Below are positions 1 through 9,211 of a stretch of DNA of 64,000 nt, one piece after another. The DNA lies in the NCBI GenBank assembly GCA_937981985.1, contig CALJNB010000005.1, positions 1-64,000 on the forward strand, in the 5' to 3' direction. Positions within the stretch are counted from its first letter, which is position 1. Each line of letters opens with the position of its first letter. This DNA is from an uncultured bacterium (GTDB lineage Bacteria; Myxococcota_A; Bradymonadia; Bradymonadales; Bradymonadaceae). A program made the translations under genes and the position numbers. The notes under the pieces are model-generated. The model saw only the letters and a list, made by a program, of their open reading frames with translations, did no database searches and was not told the origin of the DNA.

Positions 1-3000
1 CCAGCTGCAACACCAACGCAAATTGTTTGGACGGTTTTTATTGCACCGACGACAATGTGTGTTCTGACGATCTTTGCTCAGATACCGTTTGCGATAACGG
101 TATTTGTGAACTCGGAACCGGCTCGTGTATCAACGCTGATACGTGTCGTAAAGAAACTCAGGCGCAAGATTGTTTGGCTGGATTTGGATGTGTTGCGGGT
201 TCTTGTGTAAACGAAGCTGATTTTTGCGAAGAACTCGATTGCCAACGCGGCGTGTGTTCATTCGAAGCGCAAGGTTGCATTGATGCCCCCGATTGCGGTG
301 GAGATGATATTAAATGTTTAAGCGGGAATTATTGTGACGCAAATAATGTCTGCGAAACGAATCGCTGCGATATCCTCAATACCAATTGCCCACGTGGTGT
401 TTGTGACCCAGCTCAGGGTGTTTGCGTTGATGCTGAAGAATGCTCGGGCTCAACCGATTGTGTTGACGGTAACGTTTGTCTGTCTGGAACATGTACTCCA
501 TTAGGTGAAGTTTGCGGCGAAAATGGTTGCAGTGGCAATCAAGAATGTTCTTTCAACGAATCGACTTCAATGGCGGCGTGCGAGGAAAGCGCCGCGGGCT
601 GTCTCGCGGCGCTCGATTGTTCTGGCGACCGTATTTGCGTTGCTGGTGCCTGCGCAGAACCTAGCGCATGTGGCGATGACGCTTTAGAGCCTAATAATGT
701 TACGGGTCAAGAATCAGAGATCGTTGGCGTTCATGAAGAGCTTTCTTTATGTGATGGAGATACTGATCTCTTTATTTTTGATACAACAAAAGACGCGGAT
801 CCTTTCGGAATGTTGAACGCCGTGGTTGAAATTGAGCCCGCAGATGTGGGTTTGGGCGAGGTAAAATTAGAACTCGTTAATCCGCTCGGAAATGTTGTCC
901 AATCTGGAAGTTCTGTCGTGAATGGGATTCAAACAGCAGTGATTGATCTCAGTCATCTCATTGATGTTATTACGCAAGGAAAATACATTGTGCGTGTGAC
1001 TGGCGATGGGATTTCTACCGCAGGCGTTCGTTACGCGCTTCGGACCGATGTTGTGGATCCTAATGTCCTTAACGCATGTGGTTTGGTGACGCCGATAGAT
1101 CCAACTATTCCCACTGCTGGCAACACCGCGATGGGAGGTTCGATTGAACTTAAATCATGCGGAGATAGTCAAGGAATTGCGAAAGAAAATATTTTCTCTC
1201 TCACAGTGGATGTACCTTCTTATGTGACGCTTCGGGCTTTACCCGCGATCGGAGTCGATGTGACTTTGTCGATGAGATCAATTTGCGCTCAGGATGATAC
1301 CGATTTGGGATGTGCAAATTCATCAGGTGAATCTGACCCAGAACAAATTTCGGGCGCGCTTTCTCCGGGCGTCTATTACGTAATCGTCGAAAGTGAACAA
1401 CTCACCGAAGGTGCTTATTCTATCATTACCGAGATCGAGCCGATCATTTGCCAGACCGCCGACAATACTTGCGCGGATGCCAATAACGCAAGCGTTTGTA
1501 ATGCTCGCGGAACGGCTTTTGAAAATGAAGTGTGTGAAAACGGCTGCGATATGGCGATTAATCGATGTACTCGCGATGCTGGCGACGTTTGTGGGACCGC
1601 TATTCCTGTCACCGGATCGTATTCCGGGACGATAGATTGGTCTTCTTTCATAGGTGATTATAATCCCGATGCTGCATGTGTTCCTTTGGATGGTACAGAC
1701 TCCGATGTTGATGGCGAAGATGTGGCTTTCGCCGTTACTATTCCGGATGGTAGCGCACTTGTCGCTTCACTAAGTCGAGCCTCTGGCGTTTATGTTTCCA
1801 TGTATTTCGTAACAGAATGTTTGGACGTGAGTTCATCATGTGTTGTCGGCGCAAATAACGGCCAGTTTTCTAACGAAGAATTATTTTACAAGAACGACAC
1901 CGGTGCAGAAATTTCGGGCTTCCTTATCGCCGATAGAGGAACCGAATCGACAAGTAATACTCCGTCTAATATCGAAATTTCCGTAGCGCCTGTAGTTTGT
2001 ACTCCCGCCGAAAAACGTTGTATTCTTAATCGTGAATCCCAATCTTGTAATGCCGCAGGAACTGCGTTTGATAGTTCTACGACATGTAACTTTGGGTGCG
2101 ATGACGCCACCGGCGAATGTGTGACCGCGCTTAATGATGTTTGCAGTGGCGCCGTCGTACTTTCATCCGGAGTCACTGAGTCCGGAGATATTGGGATACT
2201 TTCACCAAGTTATAATTCCGCGGGTTGTAATTCCCGCACCAATGGTCGTGATGCTTCTTACGTTTTAGAAAACGTTCCAGTTGGGTCTCTCATTGAAGTA
2301 GATATGGTTACTGATTTCGATGCGGTTCTTTGGGCTGCTCGAGAATGTACGATGGATGTATTGAGTGCCTGTACCTCGCGCTCCGATTCCGCTTTCTCTT
2401 CGGGAACCGAATCCTTAAGTTTCATCGCTTCGGACACCGGAGATTACTATTTCGTTGCAGACACTTATTCAGCATCGGGTTCAGTAGGAACCTTTACGAT
2501 AACGGCAACGGTTACCCCCCCACAGTGTAACTCTGGAGACCTCATCGGCTGTTCAGATGCGAATACGCTTCAGTATTGCGATAGTACCGGACAAATCACA
2601 AGCATCTCTTGTATGGGCGGTTGTGCGAGCGATCGATGTAATACACCCTCAGGCGATATTTGTTTGGATGCCAAACCCTTGTTGGCAACGCTTACCAATC
2701 AAAACGTTAGCGGCAGTACCGATGATGGCGGTAGTAATTCTATGACGCCAAACGGAAACTTGGGGAGCTGCAGTTTCACCAGTGCGCTCGACGAAGCCGA
2801 TCGATTCTTCACCGTTGATATCCCCGCTGAACACGCTTTGGAGATTTCATTCGACAGGGGATTTTACCCACAACTTTATATCCTCGATGACTCGTGTGAT
2901 TTGAATTCTTGTAAAGCTCAACTTACCGGTGATGGCGATTTAGATTACTACTCCTTGCTGGGAGAGACCGTAATCATCGTAGTGGATTCTAGTACCCTTG

Positions 3001-5213
3001 CCACTTTTGATCCCACTGATAACGAATGGGACTTCGACTACAAACTTGTTCCTCAACCTGGTCGTATTTGTACAGCAGGCGAGTCGGTCTGTAACGGAAA
3101 CGTTGCAGAAGTTTGCGATGCGTCCCAAACGACGACCACCGGCTTTATCTGTCCAAATGGATGCGCGAATGGTCTTTGTATTGACGACCCAGCGGTTTCC
3201 CAAACATGCGCAACCGCACCAGATGTAACAGGTGGATTCATCGGATCAATTAACGAAGATGATTACACGAATGATGTTGATGGAAGACCCTGTGGGTCAC
3301 GTTCGGCCGGCGCAGACTCCCATTTTCAAGTATCGCTTCAGGCCGGTGAGATCTTACATGCGACCGTGAGTGGCGGTACCTGGTATCCGCAACTTTATTT
3401 CTACACCGATTGCCTTGATCCTGTTGCAAGCTGTCAGGCAGGAAGTCCTTATGCTCGGGAAAGTGAACTATTTTATCAGGCCCCTGTTGCGGAAACCGTA
3501 TTCATCGGAATCGATTTCGAATCGTCATCTGCTAATGCATCACATGAGGCTCAAACCCTTATTGAGATTTTGCAACCGGAGTGTCTGGACGGCGACCCAC
3601 CGATTTGTAACGCGACTGGTGATGCTCTCGCCGTCTGTAATAACGGACGTTTTGAGGACATCGCTTGTGGCGGAAATGGGGTTTGTACCAATAATAAATG
3701 TGAAACACCGACTGGCGATGTTTGCTTCGATGCGATTCAACTCGACGGCGTTCCCGCAGGCGTACTCTCGGTTACGAGTACTTTTAGCGGCGCTACTAAA
3801 GCGTTCCAAGCCGATCAAACGACCCTCGCAGGCGCATGTCGCTTTAACGCAGCCGGAACTCGCGATCGAATTTTTGAAATTTCACTTAATCAAGGTGATA
3901 GCCTAAAAATCGATCACGATGGAAGCGATGATACCTATATTGCGCTGGTCGAAGATTGTACCGATGCCAACACGTGTCTGGCGGCGAATCGACTTGCAAC
4001 TGACGATGTATCCATTGAGTTTGTGGCACCCGCTACCCGAACCTATTTCGTGATCGTCAGAGCCGAGTTCAGCGCAAGCAGTTCGTTTTCTTTTGACTAC
4101 GAAGTAACATCGGCCGCCGGTAAGGTTTGTAATCCCAATACCTTCTATTGTTTGGATGGTTCAACCGTTGCAGCTTGTGATGGAAACGGTCAAATTAGAA
4201 CGCAATATAATTGCCCAGCAGGGTGTTCAAATGGTGCGTGTACCTCGTTACCGTCTTCTTCAACATGCGGTGGCGCACCAAGCATCGTTGGTGGGGGTTA
4301 TTTCTTAGAAAATCTTGGAACAGGAACTAAGGATCTCAATATGTCATCGTCAAGTTGTACTGGCGAATCTTCACCTGGGTCTGACTTTTTCTATGCGATC
4401 GATGTCGATGTAAATGAAACCATTGATCTTCGGGTTCAGGCATTTGATGAAATTGATGACCCGGTTCTTTACCTCTTCACAAGCTGTGCAGATGCGGAAA
4501 CAAGCTGTCTAGCGGCGACCGCTACCGGCGACGCTTCACAAAACCTAACTTTCCAATCTCCGATCGCTCAGACGGTTTACGTTGGATTGGATACGGACTC
4601 ATCGTTTGACAGTTCTTGGCTAGGACTTGAAATCGAAGTGCGTCAACCTGATTGTGTTCCAGGTACGACACCGCAAACGTGTACGGTTGATACTACGAGT
4701 TTTGAGTATTGCGACGATACTGGATTTTTGCAGAGCTACTATTGTGGTGGGCCGGGCATGTGTGATGCCGCTACGAATCGTTGTACTTCGCCACTTGGTA
4801 ACGTTTGTCGTGATCCGTACGAGGCTACGCCTGCAGCTCTTGCAACGCCAAATGTTATCGCGGGCTCAATGAGTGGTGATGATAATTATTCGTTAGTCAC
4901 CGGTAATATTTGTACCGGTTCGCAAACGCCAGGTAGAGATCAGGTCTACGTTGTGGACTTGATTGCCGGTCAAACGCTCACTGCTTCGCTTGTTAGTACC
5001 GATGCGACACCTGAAGATATTGCGATGTATCTGACAACCGATTGTGAAGCGCTTCCTAATAGTTGCGTTGCTGGCGCTGATGCTCAACCGGCAGGTTCGA
5101 CCCCAGAAGCACTTACTTACACCGCCACATCGGCTGAGACTGTTTTCATTATCGTCGATTCATTCTTTGCGAATGCGAACGGGACCTTCGATCTTAGCGT
5201 TGAAGTAAACTAA
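1..5213 (+). CDS. Giant secreted Cys-rich repeat protein, 3' part
   Basis: The frame is open from base 3, so the gene begins outside the window; the visible part is at least 1,736 residues. The first ~210 residues are dense short cysteine repeats (for example NCLDGFYCTDDNVC). After that, beta-rich domains of about 130 residues alternate with seven six-to-eight-cysteine hinges, most leading into G-D-[VI]-C-x-x-A. The beta domains look like the pre-peptidase C-terminal (PPC) type of bacterial exoproteins: Asp-rich, with D-x-x-[FY]-x-[VI] strands and a C-x2-x-x-C pair near the end of several. No C-terminal anchor or protease domain is visible; the protein stops in a beta strand. Codon use matches the neighbours. 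I infer a disulphide-stabilised cell-surface or secreted protein, perhaps an adhesin; the function is unknown. A rho-independent terminator follows at once. Confidence 0.85.
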   Translation, partial: SCNTNANCLDGFYCTDDNVCSDDLCSDTVCDNGICELGTGSCINADTCRKETQAQDCLAGFGCVAGSCVNEADFCEELDCQRGVCSFEAQGCIDAPDCGGDDIKCLSGNYCDANNVCETNRCDILNTNCPRGVCDPAQGVCVDAEECSGSTDCVDGNVCLSGTCTPLGEVCGENGCSGNQECSFNESTSMAACEESAAGCLAALDCSGDRICVAGACAEPSACGDDALEPNNVTGQESEIVGVHEELSLCDGDTDLFIFDTTKDADPFGMLNAVVEIEPADVGLGEVKLELVNPLGNVVQSGSSVVNGIQTAVIDLSHLIDVITQGKYIVRVTGDGISTAGVRYALRTDVVDPNVLNACGLVTPIDPTIPTAGNTAMGGSIELKSCGDSQGIAKENIFSLTVDVPSYVTLRALPAIGVDVTLSMRSICAQDDTDLGCANSSGESDPEQISGALSPGVYYVIVESEQLTEGAYSIITEIEPIICQTADNTCADANNASVCNARGTAFENEVCENGCDMAINRCTRDAGDVCGTAIPVTGSYSGTIDWSSFIGDYNPDAACVPLDGTDSDVDGEDVAFAVTIPDGSALVASLSRASGVYVSMYFVTECLDVSSSCVVGANNGQFSNEELFYKNDTGAEISGFLIADRGTESTSNTPSNIEISVAPVVCTPAEKRCILNRESQSCNAAGTAFDSSTTCNFGCDDATGECVTALNDVCSGAVVLSSGVTESGDIGILSPSYNSAGCNSRTNGRDASYVLENVPVGSLIEVDMVTDFDAVLWAARECTMDVLSACTSRSDSAFSSGTESLSFIASDTGDYYFVADTYSASGSVGTFTITATVTPPQCNSGDLIGCSDANTLQYCDSTGQITSISCMGGCASDRCNTPSGDICLDAKPLLATLTNQNVSGSTDDGGSNSMTPNGNLGSCSFTSALDEADRFFTVDIPAEHALEISFDRGFYPQLYILDDSCDLNSCKAQLTGDGDLDYYSLLGETVIIVVDSSTLATFDPTDNEWDFDYKLVPQPGRICTAGESVCNGNVAEVCDASQTTTTGFICPNGCANGLCIDDPAVSQTCATAPDVTGGFIGSINEDDYTNDVDGRPCGSRSAGADSHFQVSLQAGEILHATVSGGTWYPQLYFYTDCLDPVASCQAGSPYARESELFYQAPVAETVFIGIDFESSSANASHEAQTLIEILQPECLDGDPPICNATGDALAVCNNGRFEDIACGGNGVCTNNKCETPTGDVCFDAIQLDGVPAGVLSVTSTFSGATKAFQADQTTLAGACRFNAAGTRDRIFEISLNQGDSLKIDHDGSDDTYIALVEDCTDANTCLAANRLATDDVSIEFVAPATRTYFVIVRAEFSASSSFSFDYEVTSAAGKVCNPNTFYCLDGSTVAACDGNGQIRTQYNCPAGCSNGACTSLPSSSTCGGAPSIVGGGYFLENLGTGTKDLNMSSSSCTGESSPGSDFFYAIDVDVNETIDLRVQAFDEIDDPVLYLFTSCADAETSCLAATATGDASQNLTFQSPIAQTVYVGLDTDSSFDSSWLGLEIEVRQPDCVPGTTPQTCTVDTTSFEYCDDTGFLQSYYCGGPGMCDAATNRCTSPLGNVCRDPYEATPAALATPNVIAGSMSGDDNYSLVTGNICTGSQTPGRDQVYVVDLIAGQTLTASLVSTDATPEDIAMYLTTDCEALPNSCVAGADAQPAGSTPEALTYTATSAETVFIIVDSFFANANGTFDLSVEVN
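1449..5213 (+). repeat. Seven ~530-bp coding repeats (hinge plus beta domain)
   Basis: The first cysteine codon of each hinge lies at 1449, 1998, 2526, 3069, 3582, 4128 and 4653, giving intervals of 549, 528, 543, 513, 546 and 525 bp. Each hinge follows the pattern C, about 6 residues, C, about 8, C, about 12, C, then C or GC, C, and a final C of the D-[VI]-C-x-x-A lead-in. The copies are well diverged at DNA level, so this is an old internal duplication series rather than a recent tandem expansion. Confidence 0.8.
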
Positions 5214-5238
5214 GTTAGCCACATACCCAATAATACTG

Positions 5239-5265
5239 GCCGACTCCGATGGAGTCGGCTTTTTT
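5239..5265 (+). terminator. Rho-independent terminator
   Basis: A perfect 9-bp stem, GCCGACTCC/GGAGTCGGC, with a 3-nt loop is followed by six T. It lies 26 bp after the stop codon of the giant repeat protein and separates it from the downstream ABC operon. Confidence 0.92.
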
Positions 5266-5295
5266 GTACCCAAAACTAAGGGGAACCGAACTTTC

Positions 5296-5324
5296 TTGAC
5301 AAGATTAGACCAACGCGGTCTATT
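5296..5324 (+). promoter_or_regulatory. Sigma-70-type promoter with embedded operator-like dyad
   Basis: TTGACA (5296-5301) is a perfect -35 box; 17 bp later TCTATT (5319-5324) matches the -10 consensus at 4 of 6. A perfect inverted repeat TAGACC-N5-GGTCTA (5306-5322) fills the spacer and overlaps the -10. That placement suits a dimeric repressor, for example of the TetR family, but no regulator gene is adjacent. The promoter would drive the lipoprotein-ABC transporter operon beginning at 5357. Confidence 0.6.
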
Positions 5325-5356
5325 CTTGGTCTTCCATTTCAACGTGTGATTACAAA

Positions 5357-7102
5357 ATGATTTTTAGGCTTCTACTTCTTAGCTTTGTTTTTTCTTTTTC
5401 TTTTGCTTGCAAATCTAATAAGGCCGCGATGCCAAAAGATCCAACAGCGAGAGCAGCAGTATTCGCCGCTCATTTGCCCGCCGATGCGGAGTCTCTAGTC
5501 GTCATTGCGGAGGTCAAAACATTTCGAGAGAAAGTAAAAACCTTGAAGAAAAATCTCGGCGATTCAGCAATGGTCGATCAGGTTCAGAAGCAATTTCAAA
5601 AAGCATTTGGCATCGATCTTCTTGACGAGAAAAGTTGGGTGGACGCAGGACTCACACCCAACTCCTCGCTCGGTCTCGCCATTTATCGCGATCGCCCAAT
5701 CATCTACATGTATGTCGATAATCGACAAAAGTTCGAACAAACAATTATTCGCCGTATGGAGTCAACCTTTCAATTTAAAGGGGCCGCAAAGACTTCTAAA
5801 GTGGGAGATTATACCGTCAAATATATAAGTGACGATCCTACTAAGCAGATGTCATGGCTTTACAACGAAAAGCTTGTCATGCTCACGATGCCGTCGCTGT
5901 CAACAACTGGGGCGCTTGAGGCTGGTGGCGCATCTTTAGTGCTTACAGATGCCAGAAGTGTGAAGCCCGACGCGTCGTATAAATCACTAAAAATGTTTAC
6001 TAAATTCACCGATCGTTTTGTTAAAAAATATCCGGTTGCCGGAATTGTTCCGGTGGAAAATTATTTGAAAAATCCCGACGTTCAAAAACGAATTGGTGAA
6101 CAACCTAACGGTAAACAAGCCGAAGCAATGATTCGCAAATATGCCAAGCATTTCATTTTCGCCGCTGACATAAAAGCCGAACGACTTTCGGCTGAAGTTT
6201 ACGTGGCGGGTTCAGATCAACTCAACAGCACCGTGCAGATGTTGTCTAAACTCGAGCCTGAAGCTCAATTGCAAAATCTCGTAACCGAAAATACCGGATT
6301 AGGGGTTCGTTTAAGTATCGACCCTATGGCGGCTTTCGGTTTCGCGACAACTGTAATGCCAGAAGGTGAAGTTCGACGATTCAAGCGAAGATTAAAGAGC
6401 TTGGGCGATCAACTTGGTATCGATGTTGAGAAAGATGTCTTAGCCGCGCTAAACGGTCATGTCGGGATCTTCTTCTATGGCATTGCTGGAAATGCGCTTG
6501 AACTCGCAGGCGGTGACCCACAAACAATAGCCAATAAGTTAGGTTTGATGGCTTCGCTTTCATTTAAGGATCAAAAAGGACTCGATAACTTGGTAAATAA
6601 GTTAGTTAAAAAACCCATCGAAGGAGTAACCGGAGACGATGCTATTGCCGATGGCAATACGCCTCTGCCGTGGTCTGTCGACGAGGTAAAATCAGAAAGT
6701 GGTGTCCTGCTGGAAGGGATGCGTTCGGTGAAGCCGCCTTTGCCTTTGCCCGTTCGGATTCTTACTTATAAGGATAGGCTGGTCATCGCCGCCCCCGCTC
6801 TTGGCGAACAAACCGTCTACGATTATCTGACCGGCAAAAGAAGCAAAGATAAAAAGATAGGAGATGTTGAGGGCTTTGATCTTGGAAACGACTTTGCGAC
6901 AACCAAAGCTTTCAACGGCTTGTACGCGAATGTGAAACGTCTCAAGACCAACCCCGGTCAAATTCTCAGCATGATCGGCGCAGGTTTCCTTATCGATAAC
7001 TTCGATGAAATGTCACTGAAAATAGATCCTGATGAAATCGGCCTTAAAGTGTCGTTGACCGCGGATATGAAAAAATCCGAAAAAGCTGCTCCGAGTAAAT
7101 AA
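5357..7102 (+). CDS. DUF3352-like lipoprotein, ABC-operon leader gene
   Basis: This 581-residue protein begins with a lipoprotein signal (hydrophobic stretch ending F-A-C, Cys18), so it should be lipid-anchored in the envelope. The opening after the signal, with the motif LPADAESLVVIAEV, and a later stretch around GIDVEKDVLAALNGHVGIFF resemble the DUF3352 group of exported proteins of unknown role. There are no other clear motifs; the rest alternates charged helices and beta strands. Its TAA stop directly abuts the ATG of the ABC ATPase, so the two are translated together and the lipoprotein probably works with the transporter. It could be a substrate-handling or accessory lipoprotein. The family assignment is tentative. 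Confidence 0.65.
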   Translation: MIFRLLLLSFVFSFSFACKSNKAAMPKDPTARAAVFAAHLPADAESLVVIAEVKTFREKVKTLKKNLGDSAMVDQVQKQFQKAFGIDLLDEKSWVDAGLTPNSSLGLAIYRDRPIIYMYVDNRQKFEQTIIRRMESTFQFKGAAKTSKVGDYTVKYISDDPTKQMSWLYNEKLVMLTMPSLSTTGALEAGGASLVLTDARSVKPDASYKSLKMFTKFTDRFVKKYPVAGIVPVENYLKNPDVQKRIGEQPNGKQAEAMIRKYAKHFIFAADIKAERLSAEVYVAGSDQLNSTVQMLSKLEPEAQLQNLVTENTGLGVRLSIDPMAAFGFATTVMPEGEVRRFKRRLKSLGDQLGIDVEKDVLAALNGHVGIFFYGIAGNALELAGGDPQTIANKLGLMASLSFKDQKGLDNLVNKLVKKPIEGVTGDDAIADGNTPLPWSVDEVKSESGVLLEGMRSVKPPLPLPVRILTYKDRLVIAAPALGEQTVYDYLTGKRSKDKKIGDVEGFDLGNDFATTKAFNGLYANVKRLKTNPGQILSMIGAGFLIDNFDEMSLKIDPDEIGLKVSLTADMKKSEKAAPSK

Positions 7103-7843
7103 ATGATTGACGTTAAAAACGTCTCAAAGTTTTACGGCGAAGGGGAGGGAAAAACGACGGTCTTAGACAAGGTTTCCCTTTCCATTGACGCCGGAGAATT
7201 TGTCGCGATCATTGGTACCTCAGGATCTGGGAAAACAACGCTATTGAATACCATCGGGACTTTAGATTCTCGTTTTGAAGGTTCGCTCGCGATTGATGGA
7301 AAAGAACTTTCAAATTTGGGCGATCAAGAGGCAGCAAAATTACGTAGCAAACACTTTGGCTTCGTGTTTCAACAATTTAATTTGCTCGACCACTTGAGTG
7401 CGATCGAAAATGTGATTCTCCCAAGATTTTTCGGTGAAGTTGTCCAGAGTCCAGAGAACTTGGGAGCCGAACTTCTAAAAAAAGTAGGTTTAGAGAAAAA
7501 GATTAACGCCCGCCCACCAGAATTATCTGGAGGGCAAAAACAACGTATTGCAATCGCGAGGGCGTTATTTCGTAAGCCCAAGGTTATACTCTGTGATGAA
7601 CCGACAGGGAGTCTAGACCGAAAAACAGGTTTGGAAATTTTGGACCTTTTTACCGAGCTTAACGATAAGGACAATATCACACTCATCATGGTTACTCATG
7701 AGGAACACATCGCAAAACTTGCCAGGAGAATTATTCGAATGGAAGATGGCAAAATCGTCTCTGATGAAGTGAATATTCCCGAGGTTGCAGATCGAGCATT
7801 GAAGTTGGATACGGTAACAAAGCGAGGAGACGAAAATGAGTAA
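7103..7843 (+). CDS. ABC transporter ATPase, LolD/MacB type
   Basis: The 246-residue protein has every ABC ATPase motif: Walker A GTSGSGKTT (about residue 38), Q-loop FVFQQFNLL, signature LSGGQKQRIAIARAL, Walker B VILCDEPTGSLD and the switch His in MVTHE. The length, the FNLL after the Q-loop and the PTGSLD form are typical of the MacB/LolD/FtsE branch, which powers mechanotransmission and lipoprotein-release systems rather than import. It sits between a lipoprotein and a MacB/LolC-type permease and overlaps the permease by 8 nt. It should be the cytoplasmic motor of that transporter. The substrate cannot be read from this gene. Confidence 0.93.
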   Translation: MIDVKNVSKFYGEGEGKTTVLDKVSLSIDAGEFVAIIGTSGSGKTTLLNTIGTLDSRFEGSLAIDGKELSNLGDQEAAKLRSKHFGFVFQQFNLLDHLSAIENVILPRFFGEVVQSPENLGAELLKKVGLEKKINARPPELSGGQKQRIAIARALFRKPKVILCDEPTGSLDRKTGLEILDLFTELNDKDNITLIMVTHEEHIAKLARRIIRMEDGKIVSDEVNIPEVADRALKLDTVTKRGDENE

Positions 7844-9194
7844 TCGTATTTTTTCGTTGGTAAGCCAATCTGTTAAAAGGAATAAGCGCGATTTTATTTT
7901 CTCAAGTATCGGGATTATCGTAGGAATCGGCACATTAATATTCTTCACCGCACTCGGTGCTGGCGTGAAAGAAACCGTTCTCGAAAAGATCTTTGTCATT
8001 GGCCAGCTCGAAGTTGTTAAGCCCAGTGTGGGGCTATTTGCGGGAAATCAATTAAGCGATAAAGATGTAAACAGGCTTACAGATATTGACGGGGTTAAAG
8101 GCGTTTTTCCTAAGATGAAGCTAACGTTCCCAACGAGTGCTCGCGGTGGGAAAGCGCTTATTGGAAAAGATATATGGGCCGAACTTATTGCCGACGGCAT
8201 TCCGCCGGAATTGGTCCAGCTTGATGACCCAAATGTTTTCCAAGATTTCGGCGCAATCGACGGCCCCGCTTGTGAAACGGGAAAGGATTGTAAAGATGGG
8301 ACCTATTGCTCGGAAGAAAAGAAGTGCGAGATGCCGATACCCGTCGTCATTTCGCCGACGCTTGTTGAAATTTATAACGGAAGCATTCACACCGCTATGA
8401 GCGGTGCATCGGGCGCGCTTTCAATGTTGCCCAAGCTGGAAAAGAAGAGTCTCATAGGTTTAGAGTTCGAGGGCGTTTTTGGGAAATCCTACCTCGGTCG
8501 ATCCTCTAAAGGAAAAACGGAAACCAAAAGAATGCGTCTGGTAGGTTTTTCAGATCAGGCGATCACGCTCGGTGCGACGATGCCGATAGGTTACGTAAAA
8601 CGACTCAACGCGAAATTTAAGGGACAGAGTGCGTCCGAGGAATATCATTCGATTTTGGTCGAAACTGAATCCAACGAATACGTTGCCGAGGTGTCAAGAA
8701 TTCTAAAAGACGAAATGGGGTATTCGCTTAGCGAAAAATTTGAACAAGCCGAACGAGCTGGCCTCCTGATCTTTTTGATGACCTTGGTATTCAATCTTAT
8801 TAGTCTCATCATCTTAGCGATCGCTGCCGTAAATATCATGCACACCTTCTTGATGTTGGTTCTGGAACGAAAGCGCGAGCTTGCGCTTATGCGCGCTGTA
8901 GGTGCAACGCGTTCTAATATACGGATGCTGGTACTCGGCGAAGCAGTATTGTTGGGACTCATTGGCGGCAGCGTAGGTACCCTATTGGGTTTTATAAGCA
9001 CGCTCGTTGTCGATCTGGTGTTTAAAAATTACGTGGTCGACTTTCCTTTTAAGCCCGACTCCTTATTTGCTTTTGAACCTTGGATGTTTGGTGCGGCGAT
9101 AGGGGTAAGTATCCTCTTCTGTGTTTTGGGGGCTGCGATACCTGCCATCCGCGCAAGTCGTATCGATCCAGCATCGGCCCTTTCTGGGTTTTAA
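7836..9194 (+). CDS. ABC permease, MacB/FtsX family, with Cys-rich insert
   Basis: The 452-residue protein has one N-terminal membrane segment (about residues 23-43), a long periplasmic domain, and three C-terminal segments (about 310-335, 360-385, 415-440) with the FtsX-like ERKRELALMRAVGATR helix. That is the MacB/LolC/LolE topology. GGAG upstream and the 8-nt overlap with the ATPase support the ATG at 7836. The periplasmic domain carries an unusual insert with cysteines at 146, 152, 158 and 164, evenly spaced C-x5-C-x5-C-x5-C. It closely resembles the repeats of the surface protein encoded at the left edge. With the ATPase it should form a tripartite-type or lipoprotein-release transporter in the inner membrane. 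Confidence 0.88.
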   Translation: MSNRIFSLVSQSVKRNKRDFIFSSIGIIVGIGTLIFFTALGAGVKETVLEKIFVIGQLEVVKPSVGLFAGNQLSDKDVNRLTDIDGVKGVFPKMKLTFPTSARGGKALIGKDIWAELIADGIPPELVQLDDPNVFQDFGAIDGPACETGKDCKDGTYCSEEKKCEMPIPVVISPTLVEIYNGSIHTAMSGASGALSMLPKLEKKSLIGLEFEGVFGKSYLGRSSKGKTETKRMRLVGFSDQAITLGATMPIGYVKRLNAKFKGQSASEEYHSILVETESNEYVAEVSRILKDEMGYSLSEKFEQAERAGLLIFLMTLVFNLISLIILAIAAVNIMHTFLMLVLERKRELALMRAVGATRSNIRMLVLGEAVLLGLIGGSVGTLLGFISTLVVDLVFKNYVVDFPFKPDSLFAFEPWMFGAAIGVSILFCVLGAAIPAIRASRIDPASALSGF

Positions 9195-9211
9195 GTTCAG
9201 TTGAGGTGACG

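Noticed and set aside
9080-9211. Longer N terminus of the MenH-like hydrolase
   Set aside because: It would overlap the permease by more than 100 nt, lacks similarity to hydrolases, and the ATG at 9212 has GAGGTG at good spacing.
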